Assembly (NCBI GenBank): GCA_011390635.1
Contig: JAABSA010000005.1
Location: forward strand, 1 to 64,000
From: Desulfotignum sp.
GTDB lineage: Bacteria > Desulfobacterota > Desulfobacteria > Desulfobacterales > Desulfobacteraceae
DNA length: 64,000 bases
Reading direction: 5' to 3'
The position numbers were made by a program, and so were the translations under genes. Under the pieces are notes generated by a model. It was not told where the DNA came from, ran no database searches, and was given only the letters and a program-made list of their open reading frames with translations. Shown in pieces: positions 61,470 through 64,000 of the stretch (position 1 is its first letter; the number at the start of each line of letters is the position of its first letter).

Positions 61470-62972
61470 ATGTCCTTTACCATGTTTCCAAAAACGTTTC
61501 ATTCCCGCACGGCTCTGCTGGTGTATGTTATGCTGCCCATGGTGCTGACCCTGGGGCTTGTGGGATATATTGCCCTCAACTCCATTGAAAAACAGGTGGA
61601 AAAACAGATGCAAAAAGACCTGGAGCTTGTGGCCCGGGCTGTGCAGCTGCCGTTGAGTTATGCATTGGAAAAAGACCGCATGGGAAGTATACAGCAGTCA
61701 TTGGAATCTGTTTTTGCCATTGGCCGGGTTTACAGTGCCTATGTGTTTGACAGCAGGGGCAAACGCATTCTAACCCTTGGCCTGACCGAACCTGAAAACC
61801 AGCGCAAAAGATTGACCGAACTGGCGGCTGATGGTCGAAAGCGGGGAGAATATGAACAGATTGCCGGCCGGCAGGTATATTCATATTTTCTGCCCCTGAC
61901 AAATACAGGGGGCCGTATCAACGGGCTGTTGCAACTGACCCGGAAGGAAAGCGAGTTTAGTGACAATTTTCACACCCTGCGGGTCCATGGTGCCCTTTTG
62001 CTGACACTGCTTATGGTGCTGCTTTCCGGCGTGGTTCTGTATGGGCATCACCAGGCCATCGGGATTCACCTGGGCCGCCTGACAGACAGTATGACCCGCA
62101 TAGCCGGAGGAGATCACAGGCACCGCTTTACATACAGCGGTCCCAAGGAGATTATCGCCCTGGGAAAAACATTCAACCATATGCTCAACAGCATGGATGA
62201 TGCCCAAAAAACCATTCTGTCACACCGCAGGAAACAAGATGAATTAAAAAAACAGGTGCGCCAAAACGAAAAACTGGCCGCCCTTGGTCGGTTTGCCGCA
62301 GGCACTGCCCATGAACTGGGCACACCCTTGAGTACCATCAGCGGCAGGGCGCAAAGAGCCCTTCGTGCAAAAGATCTGCACCATGACCTGAGACAGGGTC
62401 TGAACACCATCCGCCGGGAAGTTGACCGGATGGAATATATCATCAAGCTGCTGCTGGATTTCAGCCGCAGAAATCCGCTTCGGTGCTCTGCCGTTGATGT
62501 ATCATGGCTGGTAGAGTCCGCAGTGGCAACCATAGAAGAAGAGGCCCGGATGAACAAGGCGCATATCACCTGTATGACACCGGATGCCAAGACGGTTGTG
62601 CCGCTGGACAGCATGCGTGTACAGCAGGCCCTGGTCAATTTGTTGAAAAATGCCGTTCAAAGCACCCCCGGCGCTACTGTCTGCATCACCTGCCACCATG
62701 ATCACAACAAAATTTTGTTTTGTGTGGATGATGACGGTCCAGGGGTGAAGTCGGAAAACAGGGCCAAAATTTTTGATCCGTTTTTTACCACCAAATCCGC
62801 AGGAAAGGGGACCGGTCTCGGGTTGTCCGTGGTACATGCCGCAGCACAGGAGCACGGGGGAACCGTTGAATTAAAAGACAGCAACCTGGGCGGGGCCTGT
62901 TTTATACTGCACATCCCCTTACAGAAACCGGGAATACAAAAAGAAAAAGAGATCATCAATGAAAATGACTGA
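61470..62972 (+). CDS. Membrane sensor histidine kinase with HAMP domain
   Basis: A 500-residue kinase: first helix (LLVYVMLPMVLTLGLVGYIAL), periplasmic sensor of about 130 residues, second helix (GALLLTLLMVLLSGVVLYG), HAMP domain around residues 200-250 (LGRLTDSMTRIAGGDHRHRF), HisKA with His281 in GTAHELGTPLSTI, HATPase with [28 protein letters not shown]. The H-box HELGTPL is the NtrB/ZraS-like form. ATG 61470 has GGAGA upstream. It overlaps the NtrC-type gene by 14 bases, so they form a pair. Confidence 0.92.
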   Translation: MSFTMFPKTFHSRTALLVYVMLPMVLTLGLVGYIALNSIEKQVEKQMQKDLELVARAVQLPLSYALEKDRMGSIQQSLESVFAIGRVYSAYVFDSRGKRILTLGLTEPENQRKRLTELAADGRKRGEYEQIAGRQVYSYFLPLTNTGGRINGLLQLTRKESEFSDNFHTLRVHGALLLTLLMVLLSGVVLYGHHQAIGIHLGRLTDSMTRIAGGDHRHRFTYSGPKEIIALGKTFNHMLNSMDDAQKTILSHRRKQDELKKQVRQNEKLAALGRFAAGTAHELGTPLSTISGRAQRALRAKDLHHDLRQGLNTIRREVDRMEYIIKLLLDFSRRNPLRCSAVDVSWLVESAVATIEEEARMNKAHITCMTPDAKTVVPLDSMRVQQALVNLLKNAVQSTPGATVCITCHHDHNKILFCVDDDGPGVKSENRAKIFDPFFTTKSAGKGTGLGLSVVHAAAQEHGGTVELKDSNLGGACFILHIPLQKPGIQKEKEIINEND

Positions 62973-64000
62973 AACCCGTCCGGGAAAAAATGTGTGGATC
63001 ATAGAAGATGACCAGGCCCTTGGAAATCTTCTGAGCGAAGAAATTCAGGACGCAGGACTGGATGTCTGCTGGATGCCCAGTGCTGAAAAAGCGATGCAGG
63101 CTATGGAAGAAGTCCTGCCCGATCTGATCGTTTGTGATTTAAGACTTCCGGGAATGGACGGCCTTGCCTTTCTAAAAAAGGTGCGGAACCAGGCCCTGGA
63201 ATTTCCCCCCGGGTTTCTTATCATCACGGCATTCGGTACGATTTCACGGGCAGTGGAAGCGTTGAAGGCCGGCGCGGATGATTTTCTCGCCAAGCCCCTG
63301 GACCTGGAACATTTTATTCTGGCGGTAAATCGTACCCTGGAAAGAAAGCATCTGTCAAAAACCATTGCACGGATGCAGGGATTTTTGTCTTCAGAAGGAT
63401 TTCACGGAATCTACGGGCAGAGCGCACCCATGCAATATCTGTTCGGGCAGATCCGCCAGGTGGCCAAGGCCCGGGGGCCGATACTGATACTGGGGGAAAG
63501 CGGAACAGGAAAAGAACTGGTGGCAGGTGCGGTTCACAAAGAAAGTGAGCGTGCTGGCGGACCTTTTCTGCCGGTAAATTGCGCCGGCATCCCTGAAAAC
63601 CTTATGGAAACCGAGCTGTTCGGTCATGCGCAAGGGGCGTTCACCGGTGCCGGCAAAAGCCGCCGGGGAATTTTCGTGGAAGCCGGGGGCGGATCTTTGC
63701 TTCTGGATGAAATTTCAGAAATGCCGCTGTTTCTCCAGGCCAAACTCCTGCGGGTTCTTCAGGATGGAAAACTCCGGCGTGTGGGTGAAAACGTAGAAGA
63801 CCAGGTGGATGTCCGCATCCTGGCAGCCACCCATCGGGACATTGAAGAAGAGGTCCGGTCCGGACATTTTCGAGAAGATCTTTTTTTCCGTCTGGAAACC
63901 TTCACACTCAGGATACCGCCGCTCCGGGAGCGCGGAGAGGACATTGAAATCCTTGCGGACCGGTTTTTACAGCAATTTTCCCTCGGGCTGGGCAAAACGG
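62959..64000 (+). CDS. Sigma-54-dependent NtrC-family response regulator, cut by window end
   Basis: The first 347 residues of an activator. Receiver at about 10-125 (VWIIEDDQALG, phospho-acceptor in IVCDLRLPGMDG, ITAFGT, LAKPLD), then the AAA+ domain with Walker A GESGTGKE at 179-186, GAFTGA at 226-231 and the Walker B region GGSLLLDEISEM. The C-terminal DNA-binding part lies outside the window. It overlaps and pairs with the kinase gene upstream. Confidence 0.95.
   Translation, partial: MKMTETRPGKNVWIIEDDQALGNLLSEEIQDAGLDVCWMPSAEKAMQAMEEVLPDLIVCDLRLPGMDGLAFLKKVRNQALEFPPGFLIITAFGTISRAVEALKAGADDFLAKPLDLEHFILAVNRTLERKHLSKTIARMQGFLSSEGFHGIYGQSAPMQYLFGQIRQVAKARGPILILGESGTGKELVAGAVHKESERAGGPFLPVNCAGIPENLMETELFGHAQGAFTGAGKSRRGIFVEAGGGSLLLDEISEMPLFLQAKLLRVLQDGKLRRVGENVEDQVDVRILAATHRDIEEEVRSGHFREDLFFRLETFTLRIPPLRERGEDIEILADRFLQQFSLGLGKT

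Noticed and set aside
1-64000. tRNA, rRNA, CRISPR arrays, riboswitches, intact insertion sequences, prophage genes
   Set aside because: None could be recognised by reading; short structured RNAs could still be missed without a covariance-model search.

Overview
The window looks like chromosome of a strictly anaerobic, complete-oxidising sulfate reducer of the Desulfobacterota (Desulfobacteraceae-like). This is inferred from gene content, not from a marker gene: a succinyl-CoA:acetate-type CoA-transferase, a four-subunit 2-oxoacid:ferredoxin oxidoreductase, an energy-converting-hydrogenase-related membrane complex, several sigma-54 promoters and a very high density of two-component proteins. 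GC content is moderate. No rRNA, tRNA, CRISPR array or intact insertion sequence was seen.

Bases 1-20000 are a carboxylate sensing and transport island. A CoA-transferase gene is followed by three long histidine kinases with periplasmic double-Cache-type sensors, six single-domain receivers without output domains, a receiver-CBS fusion, a receiver-kinase hybrid, a free CBS-pair protein, a UspA protein and three DASS/SLC13-type anion:Na+ symporters, two of them a tandem duplicate. Apart from sigma-54-type promoters, no DNA-binding output is encoded here, so signalling may end on proteins (transporters, CBS modules) or pass to the NtrC-type regulator downstream.

Bases 20000-33000 form an acetyl-CoA / protein-acetylation block: a sigma-54 promoter, a CBM48 mini-protein, a cytidylate-kinase-like protein, an AcuA-like acetyltransferase, an NtrC-family activator, a second sigma-54 promoter, an AcuB-like CBS-ACT protein, two UspA proteins, a Pat-like NDP-forming acyl-CoA synthetase/GNAT fusion, a 1017-residue membrane protein with a degenerate PHP-like motif set, and an orphan histidine kinase. 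Matching sigma-54 elements also precede the CoA-transferase, the uspA-kinase-receiver-transporter operon and the CBS-receiver-transporter operon, which suggests one regulon for acetate/carboxylate use.

Bases 33000-52500 are amino-acid and aromatic catabolism: an aminopeptidase P, a PatB/MalY-type PLP enzyme, tryptophanase, a complete LivKHMGF-type ABC importer with its own sigma-70 promoter, an HD-GYP-like protein, a DUF2080/GNAT pair, and a seven-gene minus-strand operon joining a 2-oxoacid:ferredoxin oxidoreductase to a three-subunit molybdopterin/FeS/NrfD membrane oxidoreductase. That gene set fits phenylacetyl-CoA oxidation to phenylglyoxylate and then benzoyl-CoA (Pad system), though the substrate is inferred.

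Bases 52800-64000 carry a six-gene Hyf/complex-I-related operon whose large subunit has lost the nickel-binding cysteines (an Ehr-type complex), a tandem pair of DUF4168 secreted proteins each followed by a similar hairpin, and a histidine kinase/NtrC-type pair that runs off the window end.
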